From Clostridiales bacterium (lineage in GTDB: Bacteria > Bacillota > Clostridia > Oscillospirales > CAG-272): a stretch of 42,634 bases of DNA. The stretch is taken from the NCBI GenBank assembly GCA_012841635.1, contig DUUJ01000011.1, positions 1-42,634 on the forward strand, in the 5' to 3' direction. The notes beneath the pieces are model-generated. The model was not told the origin of the DNA. It saw nothing but the letters and a program-made list of their open reading frames with translations, and ran no database searches. Made by a program: the position numbers and the translations under genes. Positions 8,194 to 16,106 of the stretch are shown here, piece by piece. Numbering within the stretch: position 1 is the first letter of the stretch; each line of letters opens with the position of its first letter.

Positions 8194-9657
8194 ATGAGAA
8201 ACCATGCATTTATAAAACGCATTGCCGCGCTCCTTATGGCGGCGCTGATATTCGCGGGTACTCTGGCAGCCTGCGGCGGCGGAACCGCTGCTGCCGATAC
8301 GACGGCTTCGCCGGGAGAGACGACCGCCCCGGAAACGGAAGCGGAATCTACCGAAATTCCCGACAACCTGCCGGATGACCTTGATTTCGGCGGACGGCAT
8401 TTCCGCATCGGATATATGGACCCCGGCGTCTATATAGCCGCGTCGATAGTCCTTGAGGAGACGGGGGAAGTTGTAAACGACGCCGTCTTCGAGGCCAACA
8501 ATAAAGTCGCCGAGCGGTTCAATATCGTTTTTGAGCCGATCGAGCTTGCCGGAAACAGTCTTGATCCGGTAAAATCCGCGGTGCTTGCCGGCGACAACGC
8601 CTACGAAGCCTGCGGCGGCCACGACATAACGATAGGCAACCTCTGCCTTTCCGGAATCTTCCGCGACGTAAACAGCCTGCCCTATCTCGATTACGAAAAG
8701 CCGTGGTGGCCGGCATACTCAGTCGATTCGCTGACCGTCGCCGGACATATGGTGCTGATATCGAACTATATGTCGTACTGGAATCTTGACTCGACAAGAC
8801 TGTTCTATGTAAACAAGAAACTGATGCAGGATTACGGCTTTGAAATGCCCTACGACGCCGTCCGCGAAGGGACATGGACGCTCGACATGCTCGTGTCGCA
8901 GATGAAAGACGTTTATTCGGATCTCAACGGCAACGGAGAACGCGACAAAGATGACCTCTACGGCTGGGCTTCGCCGGATGACTGTTATGCCATGCAGGAA
9001 TCCTTCGGCATAACTCCGATAAAAGAAGATGAAAACGGTGTGTTATACATCGATATAAACAACGAGCGCAACATGAGTATTATAAATGATATTCTTTCGG
9101 CGCTCAAGAACACCGACGGCGGTATTGTATTCGAGGTGTTCGATATCCCAAGGGATATTTTCATGGCGGGCAACTGCCTTTACTTCTACAGTACACTCAA
9201 CTTCGCAACGACGAAGCTCCGCGAGTCGGATGTGGAATACGGCATGGTACCGGTACCGAAGTATGACGAGCTTCAGGAGAACTACATCTCCGGTTCGACC
9301 GACCGCCCCTTCGCGGTGCCGATCACCGTTGACAGCGACGAATTCATCGGCGTCATAATCGAGGCGATGTCGGCGGAAGGCTACAAGATCGTCCGCCCGG
9401 CTTACTTTGACATAGCGCTTAAAAACAAATACGCCTATGACGAAGATTCCGCCGAAATGCTCGACATAATCGGAAATACCATCGTTCTCGACTTTTCTTA
9501 TATCTACTCCGATTACGGCGGCTTTGCCTGGACGCTGATGAATTTGCTCACTCCGAGCAATAAAAACGACTTTGCGTCATATGTGGCAAAGAACGAAAAG
9601 AAGGCGCAGAAGCGCGTCGACAAGCTTAACGAGTTTTTCGCGTCGTTTGACGGCTGA
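8194..9657 (+). CDS. Extracellular solute-binding lipoprotein, paralogue 2 of 3
   Basis: A 487-residue lipoprotein with lipobox LAAC (Cys27), an acidic Thr-rich linker, and the same body as its neighbours: DNLPDDLDFGG near 57-67, KPWWP near 169-173 and an EF-hand-like loop at 243-254 (Asp243, Asn245, Asn247, Gly248, Asp251, Asp254). A longer in-frame start at 8152 is rejected because GGAGGGG sits just before ATG 8194 and the longer form would bury the signal peptide. By eye it is much closer to paralogue 3 than to paralogue 1. It is transcribed from a consensus promoter, and nothing resembling a terminator separates it from paralogue 3. Substrate and transporter are unknown. Confidence 0.82.
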   Translation: MRNHAFIKRIAALLMAALIFAGTLAACGGGTAAADTTASPGETTAPETEAESTEIPDNLPDDLDFGGRHFRIGYMDPGVYIAASIVLEETGEVVNDAVFEANNKVAERFNIVFEPIELAGNSLDPVKSAVLAGDNAYEACGGHDITIGNLCLSGIFRDVNSLPYLDYEKPWWPAYSVDSLTVAGHMVLISNYMSYWNLDSTRLFYVNKKLMQDYGFEMPYDAVREGTWTLDMLVSQMKDVYSDLNGNGERDKDDLYGWASPDDCYAMQESFGITPIKEDENGVLYIDINNERNMSIINDILSALKNTDGGIVFEVFDIPRDIFMAGNCLYFYSTLNFATTKLRESDVEYGMVPVPKYDELQENYISGSTDRPFAVPITVDSDEFIGVIIEAMSAEGYKIVRPAYFDIALKNKYAYDEDSAEMLDIIGNTIVLDFSYIYSDYGGFAWTLMNLLTPSNKNDFASYVAKNEKKAQKRVDKLNEFFASFDG

Positions 9658-9720
9658 AAAATTCCGTTTTTCCGGCGTATTCTCATTAAAAACCCAAAGG
9701 GAAAATGAAAAACACACATT

Positions 9721-11184
9721 ATGGATAAAAAAATCAAATTCAGAAATATCCTTGCTGCGGCGCTCGTTGCGGCTATTCTCGCTTCATCTGTTATTTCTTG
9801 CGGCGATGAAAAAGCCCCGGCGGACACAACAGTTTCAATCGGAGAGACGACAATCACACAGACCGAACCGAAATCTACCGAAATTCCCGACAATCTGCCC
9901 GATGACATTGATTTCGGCGGACGCCGATTCCGCATCGGATATATGAACCCCGGCGAGTATATAGCCGCATCGGTGGTGCTTGAAGAAACTGGAGACGTCG
10001 TGAACGACGCGGTTTATAAAGCCAACATTAAGGTTTGCGAACGGTTCAATATCGTTTTAGAGCCTATTGAGCTTGCCGGAAACAGCCTTGACCCGGTAAA
10101 AGCGGCGGTGCTTGCCGGCGATAATGCTTATGAAGTCTGCAACGGTCATGACCTGACGATAGCAAATCTCTCTCTTACCGGTATCTTTCGCGATATAAAC
10201 AGCCTTCCGTATCTTGATTACGAAAAGCCGTGGTGGCCGTCCTATTCGGTCGATTCGATTACGGTTAACGGTCATATGATGCTGATAGCGAACTATATGT
10301 CTTATTGGATTCTTCATGTTACAAGTCTGTTCTATGCAAATAAGCAGCTGATGCAGGACTACGGTCTTGAGATGCCTTACGACGCCGTCCGCGAAGGCAG
10401 ATGGACTCTTGATATGCTTGTTTCGCAGATGAAGGATGTATATGAGGATCTCAACGGTAACGGCGAGCGGGACGACGACGACCGTTACGGCTGGGTTTCG
10501 CCGATGCACTGTTATGGCTTACAGGAGTCTTTCGGCATAGCTCCTATAAAAGAGGATCAAAACGGTGTGTTATATATCGATATCGCATGCGAGCGCAATA
10601 TGAATATTATAAATGATATTATTTCGGCGCTTAAGAACACCGACGGCGGTTATGTTTCGGAGGTATACGATACCCCCGGAGAGATATTTATAAAAGGAAA
10701 CAGCCTCTATTTTCGCAGCGCTCCTATTCTTGCCGCGACAACCCTCCGCGAGTCGGATGTTGAATACGGCATAGTTCCGGTACCGAAATATGATGAGATT
10801 CAGGAGGAATACATATCCGGTTCGGCTGACCGCCCCTTTGCGGTTCCGATCACCGTTGACAACGATGAGTTTATCGGCGTTATAGTCGAAGCGATGTCTG
10901 CGGAGGGATATAAGACGGTTCGGCTGGCATACTTCGACATAGCGCTTAAAAACAAATATTCCTATGACGAAGATTCGGCCGAGATGCTTGACATAATAAG
11001 CAATACCATTGTTATCGATTTCTCTTATCTCTATTCCGATTACGGCGGCTTTGCCTGGATGCTGATGGATATGCTCGATCCTAAAAACAAGAATGACTTC
11101 GCGTCATATGTGGCAAAGAATGAGAAAAAGGCGCAGAAACGCGTCGACAAGCTCAACGAATTCTTCGCCGGACTCGCCGGCTGA
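9721..11184 (+). CDS. Extracellular solute-binding lipoprotein, paralogue 3 of 3
   Basis: A 487-residue lipoprotein that aligns without obvious gaps to paralogue 2: lipobox VISC (Cys27), DNLPDDIDFGG near 57-67, KPWWP, and an EF-hand-like loop at 243-254 with an extra Asp run. Its codons are visibly more AT-rich than those of paralogue 2 at shared residues, so the duplication is not recent. The ATG at 9721 has no good ribosome binding site; AAAGGGAAA lies 20 bases upstream and instead serves a 7-codon frame (9705-9728) that overlaps this start. No promoter is visible in the 63-base gap, so it probably depends on readthrough from paralogue 2. Function is inferred from the family. Confidence 0.8.
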   Translation: MDKKIKFRNILAAALVAAILASSVISCGDEKAPADTTVSIGETTITQTEPKSTEIPDNLPDDIDFGGRRFRIGYMNPGEYIAASVVLEETGDVVNDAVYKANIKVCERFNIVLEPIELAGNSLDPVKAAVLAGDNAYEVCNGHDLTIANLSLTGIFRDINSLPYLDYEKPWWPSYSVDSITVNGHMMLIANYMSYWILHVTSLFYANKQLMQDYGLEMPYDAVREGRWTLDMLVSQMKDVYEDLNGNGERDDDDRYGWVSPMHCYGLQESFGIAPIKEDQNGVLYIDIACERNMNIINDIISALKNTDGGYVSEVYDTPGEIFIKGNSLYFRSAPILAATTLRESDVEYGIVPVPKYDEIQEEYISGSADRPFAVPITVDNDEFIGVIVEAMSAEGYKTVRLAYFDIALKNKYSYDEDSAEMLDIISNTIVIDFSYLYSDYGGFAWMLMDMLDPKNKNDFASYVAKNEKKAQKRVDKLNEFFAGLAG

Positions 11185-11251
11185 CGTTCATAACGGCAAA
11201 ATCCTTCATTTATTGTATAGCATCGGAATCGGCTGAAAAAGGTAAATCGGG

Positions 11252-11947
11252 ATGAAATACGAGATAACGACGAAAAAATACGTTTTGACGGAATCGGGAA
11301 CGACGTTGATCATTCCGATATCCTTTTTTGACGATGTGATACGGACGGAGCTGCCGGAGCAATTTCTGGCGGCAGAAAAGGAAACGCTCCGCCTCCTTTC
11401 GGCGGAATTGCCGAGTGAGGAGAAAATCAAAGCCGCCGTCCGCGAATTTCTCCCGTACGCATCCGGGGCGGGATATCAATTTGACCGTATCGTTCATCAG
11501 CACCGCTTTGTCTGTACATCGCGGACCATGATAAACGAAAATTGTATCCTCCGCGGCACCGGCCGCGGCGACTCCGTCGAGATAACGCAGGATTTCGGGC
11601 GCTTCAATATCGTAAGGAAAACATGGCCGGGCGATGATTATCCGTACCGCGGAACCGGAGTTGTGATTGACGGAAAGCTCGTATCTTATTGCATCGAGAA
11701 CTCTCATTATCATGATTCGTATGACGAAACGGAAATAGGCGTTCAGACCCATGAAGCATACAGGAGAAGAGGATACGCCTCATCCTGCGCGGCGCTGCTC
11801 TGCTCCCTGCTGCTCGCCGGACAAACGGCCAAAATATACTACAACTGCAGCGCCGATAACGAAGCTTCATTCAGAACCGCGCTCAGGGCGGGTCTCGATC
11901 ATGAATGCGAAACTTATTATCTGATCTTCGATTGCGAAAAGAAATGA
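11252..11947 (+). CDS. GNAT family N-acetyltransferase
   Basis: A 231-residue protein whose C-terminal half (about 140-215) shows the GNAT acetyl-CoA-binding signature: a hydrophobic strand ending GVQTHEAYRRRGYA, where the R/Q-x-x-G-x-A type loop binds the pyrophosphate, followed by a helix and the NEASFRTALRAGL segment typical of the family's last helix. The N-terminal half is family-unspecific. AAAGG lies about 10 bases before the ATG. It starts 67 bases after the last lipoprotein with no clear terminator between. The acetyl acceptor cannot be told from sequence. Confidence 0.83.
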   Translation: MKYEITTKKYVLTESGTTLIIPISFFDDVIRTELPEQFLAAEKETLRLLSAELPSEEKIKAAVREFLPYASGAGYQFDRIVHQHRFVCTSRTMINENCILRGTGRGDSVEITQDFGRFNIVRKTWPGDDYPYRGTGVVIDGKLVSYCIENSHYHDSYDETEIGVQTHEAYRRRGYASSCAALLCSLLLAGQTAKIYYNCSADNEASFRTALRAGLDHECETYYLIFDCEKK

Positions 11948-11997
11948 CTGCCTTTTGAAATAAACCCGCAGCGCCGTTATTATATCTAATCGCGCTC

Positions 11998-12028
11998 TCG
12001 CCCCGGTTAATCCGGGGCGATTATATAT
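11998..12028 (+). terminator. Hairpin terminator after the GNAT gene
   Basis: A perfect 9-bp stem (TCGCCCCGG / CCGGGGCGA, loop TTAAT) followed by TTATATAT. The stem is strong and the T-tract is interrupted by A. Confidence 0.7.
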
Positions 12029-12056
12029 GAATTAATTGTAAAATTTACAGACGCAG

Positions 12057-12085
12057 TTGACTGAAAAAAAGTTATGTGATATAAT
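12057..12085 (+). promoter_or_regulatory. Strong promoter of the S10-spc-alpha operon
   Basis: TTGACT (12057-12062), 17 bases with an A-run and ending TGA, TATAAT (12080-12085). The initially transcribed bases AAAGCTGTCGCTC (12089-12101) recur at the same offset after the rRNA-like promoter at 42495-42523 with one change. Confidence 0.88.
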
Positions 12086-12091
12086 AGAAAA

Positions 12092-12291
12092 GCTGTCGCT
12101 CTTCCCGGAGAACACCGGGAGCACGGCGCATAACAAAGCCCGGTTTCGGGCGAAGCCAATGCGTTGAAGTGGAAGGTTGCGTCTCTTTTTCCCGGGAGGC
12201 GGGAATTTCCGCAGAGTATGTCCGCTGTAAGGCGGGCGGTTGAAAGTTCTGACGGCGCTCACGCGAAGGATTTGCGTGGGGCGCAATTTTT
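12092..12291 (+). promoter_or_regulatory. S10 operon leader RNA (putative autoregulatory attenuator)
   Basis: About 200 nt between the promoter and an intrinsic terminator, with several stems: CCCGG/CCGGG near the 5' end; GCGCAT (12126-12131) with ATGCGT (12159-12164) enclosing GCCCG/CGGGC (12138-12151); then an element GTTGAAGTGGAAGGTTGCG (12163-12181) that looks like one I associate with rpsJ leaders of other Firmicutes, though I cannot check this here; and GTCCGC/GCGGGC just before the terminator. The arrangement suggests control of ribosomal protein synthesis by premature termination. In E. coli L4 controls this operon; the ligand here is unknown. Confidence 0.65.
12255..12291 (+). terminator. 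Attenuator in the S10 leader
   Basis: GCGCTCACGC (12255-12264) pairs with GCGTGGGGCGC (12274-12284), a 10-bp stem with one bulge and one G-U pair, loop of 9, followed at once by AATTTTT. It lies about 160 bases before the rpsJ start codon and inside the transcript, so it should terminate a fraction of transcripts. Confidence 0.7.
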
Positions 12292-12453
12292 AGGAGGCGT
12301 GTGGGATACGCCCGGCTCGGTTCACAAGCAATAATACGGCGGATACGCGGCTCAGTCACGCGATATCGCCGAATTGAACCCGGCTGTCGTCGGAACTGCC
12401 TCCGCGAGTTGCTTCGCCGTGTCGGCAACGAATCAAATCAGGAGGAAAAAACA
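12292..12453 (+). other. Leader segment between attenuator and rpsJ
   Basis: No gene is recognised. AGGAGG at 12292-12297 is followed by GTG codons 1 and 3 bases later, and a GGCGT/ACGCC hairpin overlaps this site. The frame from GTG 12301 stays open into rpsJ but encodes an Arg-rich stretch unlike any S10 protein. A GTTGC/GCAAC hairpin lies shortly before the real ribosome binding site (GGAGGA, 12441-12446). Confidence 0.5.
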
Positions 12454-12765
12454 GTGGCAGTCAAGGAAAAACTCAGGATCCGTCTCAAGAGCTACGATCA
12501 CACGCTCATCGACGCCGCGGCGGCTAAGATAGTCGACACCGCCAAGCGCAGCGGCGCGGCCGTTTCCGGCCCGATTCCGCTTCCGACCGAGCGCGAGATT
12601 GTTACGGTACTGCGCGCGGTGTTCAAATACAAGGACAGCCGCGAACAGTTCGAGATGCTGACCCACAAACGGCTCATCGATGTAATCAAACCCTCGCAGA
12701 AATGCGTTGAAGCTCTGATGGGCCTCGAGCTTCCCGCCGGCGTAGAGATCGAAATAAAGCTCTGA
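12454..12765 (+). CDS. rpsJ: 30S ribosomal protein S10
   Basis: S10 of 103 residues, the normal length, beginning [15 protein letters not shown] after the start codon. It sits in the head of the 30S subunit and, as NusE, also links RNA polymerase to the ribosome and to rRNA antitermination. The start is GTG 12454 with GGAGGA 7 bases upstream; an in-frame extension of 51 codons back to GTG 12301 is rejected because it is not conserved in S10 and is Arg-rich leader sequence. First gene of the ribosomal super-operon. Unusually, 225 bases separate it from rplC instead of the usual few tens. Confidence 0.98.
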   Translation: MAVKEKLRIRLKSYDHTLIDAAAAKIVDTAKRSGAAVSGPIPLPTEREIVTVLRAVFKYKDSREQFEMLTHKRLIDVIKPSQKCVEALMGLELPAGVEIEIKL

Positions 12766-12990
12766 GCATAAGGCCGCTTGTCACCCCGACGGCTCAAAGC
12801 GCGGCGCTTTGTTCAAATACGAATTTAAAAGCGCCTTAAATCTCACAGTCAAAGGAAGCCCGTGAGGCAAAATACCGACCGCGTCGATTTTATTTTATCA
12901 TTATGAGAAATGCGGCGGCGTTTTACGTCAAGTCGGCCGGAAAGGTTCCGGACCGACCAATAACCTAAAACAGGAGGATATACTTTTTCA
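12766..12990 (+). promoter_or_regulatory. Structured rpsJ-rplC spacer
   Basis: No gene. Two overlapping, mutually exclusive hairpins can form: CAAAGCGC (12795-12802) with GCGCTTTG, or GGCGCTTT (12803-12810) with AAAGCGCC (12828-12835). A stronger hairpin follows: GTCGGCCGGAA (12932-12942) with TTCCGG-A-CCGAC (12946-12957), 11 bp with one bulged A and a 3-base loop, ending 14 bases before the rplC ribosome binding site. No promoter is evident. It may tune translation or mRNA processing of rplC onward. Confidence 0.5.
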
Positions 12991-13623
12991 ATGAAAAAGG
13001 GAATCATCGGTCGCAAGCTGGGAATGACCCAGCTATTCGACGAAAACGGGAGCGTCATCCCGGTAACTCTTATCGAGGCGGGACCCTGCGTGGTCTCTCA
13101 GAAGAAGACCGTCGACAAGGACGGTTATGACGCAATACAGCTCGGCTTCGAGGATATAGAAGAAAAGAAGCTCACGAAGCCGCAAGCCGGTCACTTCAAG
13201 AAGTCCGGCGTAAAACCGAAAAGGCATCTCAAGGAGTTCAGGCTTGAGGACTCATCCGGCTATAATGTAGGCGATACCGTCGCAATCGACATCTTTGCCG
13301 AGGGCGAGCTGGTCGACGTTACCGGAACTTCCAAAGGCCGCGGTTACACCGGCGTAATTAAGCGCTGGAATTTCGGCATACTCCGCATGAGCCACGGTGC
13401 CGGTCCGGTTCACCGCGAAGGCGGTTCGAAGGGCGCCAACTCCAGCCCCTCCCGCGTCTTCAAGAACAAGAAGATGGCCGGACAGATGGGCAACGAGCGC
13501 GTAACGGTCCACAATTTGAAAGTCGCAAAAGTCGACGCTGAAAAGAACATCATAGCAATCCGCGGCGCGGTTCCCGGAGCCAACAACGGCATCGTTTACC
13601 TCCGCGACGCGATCAAAGGCTGA
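12991..13623 (+). CDS. rplC: 50S ribosomal protein L3
   Basis: L3 of 210 residues with the canonical start MKKGIIGRKLGMTQ and the conserved central FKGRGY-like segment (SKGRGYTGVIKRW) and HREGGS region near 140-150 that approaches the peptidyl-transferase centre. It is one of the first proteins to bind 23S rRNA in assembly. AGGAGG lies 13 bases before the ATG, slightly further than usual, so upstream structure could influence initiation. It follows the hairpin-bearing spacer after rpsJ and is followed by rplD after 20 bases. Confidence 0.98.
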   Translation: MKKGIIGRKLGMTQLFDENGSVIPVTLIEAGPCVVSQKKTVDKDGYDAIQLGFEDIEEKKLTKPQAGHFKKSGVKPKRHLKEFRLEDSSGYNVGDTVAIDIFAEGELVDVTGTSKGRGYTGVIKRWNFGILRMSHGAGPVHREGGSKGANSSPSRVFKNKKMAGQMGNERVTVHNLKVAKVDAEKNIIAIRGAVPGANNGIVYLRDAIKG

Positions 13624-13643
13624 TGTGGTAAGGAGGAAAAACA

Positions 13644-14267
13644 ATGCCTAATTTTAAGGTAGTCGATATGACCGGCAAAGAAGTCGGCAGTATCGAACTT
13701 TCCGATGCGGTGTTCGGCGCCGAAGTAAACGCCGATGTTCTCCATACCGCAGTCAAAGTTTATCTGGCGAATCAGCGGCAGGGCACTCAGTCTACTCTGA
13801 CCCGCGCCGAGGTATCCGGCGGCGGCCGCAAACCCTGGAGACAAAAGGGTACCGGACGCGCCCGCCACGGTTCCATCCGCTCCCCGCAGTGGACACACGG
13901 CGGCGTTGCGCTGGGTCCGAAGCCCCGCTCATACAGGCTCAGCCTCAACAAGAAGGTTCGCCGCATAGCCATTCGCTCCGCTCTCTCAAGCAAAGTTCAG
14001 AGCGGCAGCGTAGTGGTAATCGATTCGATCGAAGCCTCCGAATACAAGACCAAGACAATGGCCGGAATGCTCAAGGCAGTCGGCGCAAAGAAGAAGGCGC
14101 TGGTAGCTCTTGCCTCGGTTGATGACAAGGTCATTAAAAGCATGTCCAACATCCCGGGCGTCAAGACGGTTCAGGCCGGCTCGATCAACGCTTACGATAT
14201 TCTCAACTGCGACACTTTCATCATGGCAAAAGACGCGGCTGTGAAGATCGACGAGGTATATGCATAA
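13644..14267 (+). CDS. rplD: 50S ribosomal protein L4
   Basis: L4 of 207 residues. The extended loop region (about 45-95) contains the GGGRKPWRQKGTGRAR segment that reaches into the peptide exit tunnel and is a known site of macrolide-resistance changes; it looks wild type. In E. coli L4 represses its own operon through the S10 leader; whether that holds here is unknown, but a leader attenuator is present upstream. AAGGAGG precedes the ATG by 8 bases. Its stop overlaps the rplW start (TAATG), so the two are translationally coupled. Confidence 0.98.
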   Translation: MPNFKVVDMTGKEVGSIELSDAVFGAEVNADVLHTAVKVYLANQRQGTQSTLTRAEVSGGGRKPWRQKGTGRARHGSIRSPQWTHGGVALGPKPRSYRLSLNKKVRRIAIRSALSSKVQSGSVVVIDSIEASEYKTKTMAGMLKAVGAKKKALVALASVDDKVIKSMSNIPGVKTVQAGSINAYDILNCDTFIMAKDAAVKIDEVYA

Positions 14268-14560
14268 TGAAAAACGTTCATGATATACTGATAGCTCCGG
14301 TCATAACCGAGAAGTCAAACGCCCTTATCGGCGAAAAGATCTATACTTTCCGCGTCGCATCTCACGCAAACAAACCGGAAATCGCCGACGCAGTCGAGAA
14401 GGTTTTCAAGGTCAAAGTAAAGAGCGTAAGAACCGTTACTGTCGTCAGAAAGCCGAGAAGAGTAGGCGTCCATTCCGGTTACAAGCCCGGCTGGAAAAAA
14501 GCTTACGTAAAGCTTACCGACGATTCCAAGACCATCGAATTCTTCGAAGGCATGAACTGA
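14267..14560 (+). CDS. rplW: 50S ribosomal protein L23
   Basis: L23 of 97 residues, starting with the typical HDILIAPVITEKS. It lies at the tunnel exit and forms the docking site for trigger factor and the signal recognition particle. It overlaps the rplD stop codon by one base, and its ribosome binding site (GAGGT) lies inside rplD, so initiation is likely coupled. The C-terminal KTIEFFEGMN is a normal family ending. The next gene, rplB, starts after 19 bases. Confidence 0.98.
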   Translation: MKNVHDILIAPVITEKSNALIGEKIYTFRVASHANKPEIADAVEKVFKVKVKSVRTVTVVRKPRRVGVHSGYKPGWKKAYVKLTDDSKTIEFFEGMN

Positions 14561-14579
14561 TCCGGAGGAGTGATTTAGA

Positions 14580-15410
14580 ATGGCAACAATAAAATATAAA
14601 CCGACCACTCCCGCAAGGCGCAACATGTCGGTCCCGTCCTTTGACGAGATCACCAAGAAAACGCCTGAGCGGAGCTTAACGGTACACTTAAAGAAGCATG
14701 CCGGCCGCAACAGCTACGGCAAGATTACCGTCCGCCACAGAGGCGGCGGCAACAAGCGCAAATATCGTCTCGTTTCCTTCCGCCGCGCCGACGCCGATCC
14801 GGCAAAGGTAATCGGAATCGAATACGATCCCAACCGCACCGCTTATATCGCTCTCATCGAGACTGATGACGGCATAAAGAGCTACATCATAGCTCCCGAA
14901 GGATTGAATGTCGGCGACACCGTATACTGCGGTCCCGATGCCGATATCAAGCCGGGCAACACCCTGCCGCTTACCAATATCCCGCTCGGTACTTTTATCC
15001 ACAACATCGAGCTTTATCCCGGCAGAGGCGCCCAGCTCGTCCGTTCCGCCGGCACCGGCGCCCAGCTGGTGGCAAAAGAAGGCGACATGGCGCACATTCG
15101 TCTGCCCTCCGGCGAGGTAAGATACATCCGTCTTGCCTGCACCGCAACGATAGGCAGAGTCGGCAATTCCGACCATGAAACGGTCAAGATAGGCAAAGCC
15201 GGCAAGACCCGCCATCTGGGAAGACGCCCGAAGGTCCGCGGCTCGGTCATGAACCCTGTGGACCACCCGCACGGCGGCGGCGAAGGAAAGTCACCGATAG
15301 GACGTCCTTCACCCGTTACCCCCTGGGGCAAGCCTACGCAAGGGTATAAGACTCGTAATAAGAAGGCGCGCACCGATAATATGATTATCAGGCGCCGCGG
15401 CGGAAAGTAA
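14580..15410 (+). CDS. rplB: 50S ribosomal protein L2
   Basis: L2 of 276 residues, full length. It shows the GGGNKRKYR segment near 55 and the highly conserved [12 protein letters not shown] motif near 223-234, whose histidine lies close to the peptidyl-transferase centre, plus the C-terminal RGGK end. L2 is needed for subunit joining and peptide-bond formation. A long ribosome binding site (GGAGGAGTGAT) lies just upstream. It is followed after 14 bases by rpsS. Nothing unusual. Confidence 0.99.
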   Translation: MATIKYKPTTPARRNMSVPSFDEITKKTPERSLTVHLKKHAGRNSYGKITVRHRGGGNKRKYRLVSFRRADADPAKVIGIEYDPNRTAYIALIETDDGIKSYIIAPEGLNVGDTVYCGPDADIKPGNTLPLTNIPLGTFIHNIELYPGRGAQLVRSAGTGAQLVAKEGDMAHIRLPSGEVRYIRLACTATIGRVGNSDHETVKIGKAGKTRHLGRRPKVRGSVMNPVDHPHGGGEGKSPIGRPSPVTPWGKPTQGYKTRNKKARTDNMIIRRRGGK

Positions 15411-15424
15411 GGAGGAGCCGTTAA

Positions 15425-15706
15425 ATGAGCAGAAGTCTCAAAAAGGGGCCGTTTGTCGAAGCGAAGCTTTACAGCCGCATCGAAGAAATGAACTCCAGAA
15501 ACGAGAAAAACGTTATAAAGACCTGGTCGAGAGCTTCCGTTATTTTCCCGGAATTCGTCGGCCACACAATAGCGGTACATGACGGCCGCAAGCACGTCCC
15601 GGTTTACATCACCGAGGACATGATCGGCCACAGACTGGGCGAATTCGCCCCGACCCGCACCTTCCGCGGTCACGCCGGCACCAAGACCTCCAACACCGGT
15701 TCCTGA
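15425..15706 (+). CDS. rpsS: 30S ribosomal protein S19
   Basis: S19 of 93 residues, starting [10 protein letters not shown] as in nearly all bacteria, and retaining the [15 protein letters not shown] segment (here [16 protein letters not shown]). It binds 16S rRNA in the head of the small subunit with S13, near the A-site tRNA. AAGGAGGA lies about 8 bases before the ATG. The C-terminus ends KTSNTGS. A 43-base spacer precedes rplV. Confidence 0.98.
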   Translation: MSRSLKKGPFVEAKLYSRIEEMNSRNEKNVIKTWSRASVIFPEFVGHTIAVHDGRKHVPVYITEDMIGHRLGEFAPTRTFRGHAGTKTSNTGS

Positions 15707-15749
15707 CCCGGTCGGGAGTCGTTATAGTAAGTAAGGAGGAAAAACAACA

Positions 15750-16085
15750 ATGGAAGCCAAGGCAATTTTAAAATACGCGCGGATCAGCCCGCGCAAGGTC
15801 GGCATCGTGCTCGACCTTATCCGCAACAAGGATGTCGATGTCGCCTCTGCCATGCTGAAGAACACCCCGAAAGCCGCCTCAGAGTATCTCGTGAAGCTGC
15901 TTGATTCGGCGGTTGCCAACGCCGAAAACAACTTCGGCATGGACAAGAATCAGCTTTACGTAAAAGAATGCTACGTGACCGAAGGCCCGACTCTCAAGAG
16001 AATGAGACCGAGGGCAAAGGGATCGGGCGCCCGTATATTCAAGCGCACCAGCCATGTATATATCGTGGTGGCAGACAAGCAGTAA
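15750..16085 (+). CDS. rplV: 50S ribosomal protein L22
   Basis: L22 of 111 residues. The ARISPRK start region (10-17) and the tip of the beta-hairpin (about 85-100, GPTLKRMRPRAKGSGARI) are standard; this hairpin lines the exit tunnel opposite L4. L22 contacts all domains of 23S rRNA. AAGGAGG lies about 10 bases upstream of ATG. The next gene, rpsC, begins 21 bases later. Confidence 0.98.
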   Translation: MEAKAILKYARISPRKVGIVLDLIRNKDVDVASAMLKNTPKAASEYLVKLLDSAVANAENNFGMDKNQLYVKECYVTEGPTLKRMRPRAKGSGARIFKRTSHVYIVVADKQ

Positions 16086-16106
16086 TCGAGAGGAGAAGAA
16101 CACCAC

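Noticed and set aside
12163..12181. T-box antiterminator in the S10 leader
   Set aside because: GAAGTGGAAGGTTGCG lacks the T-box core sequence (TGGNACCGCG), and no specifier stem is apparent.
12301..12453. N-terminal extension of S10 from GTG 12301
   Set aside because: AGGAGG is only 3 bases before that GTG, the translation is Arg-rich and unlike S10, and GTG 12454 has a proper site and conserved start.
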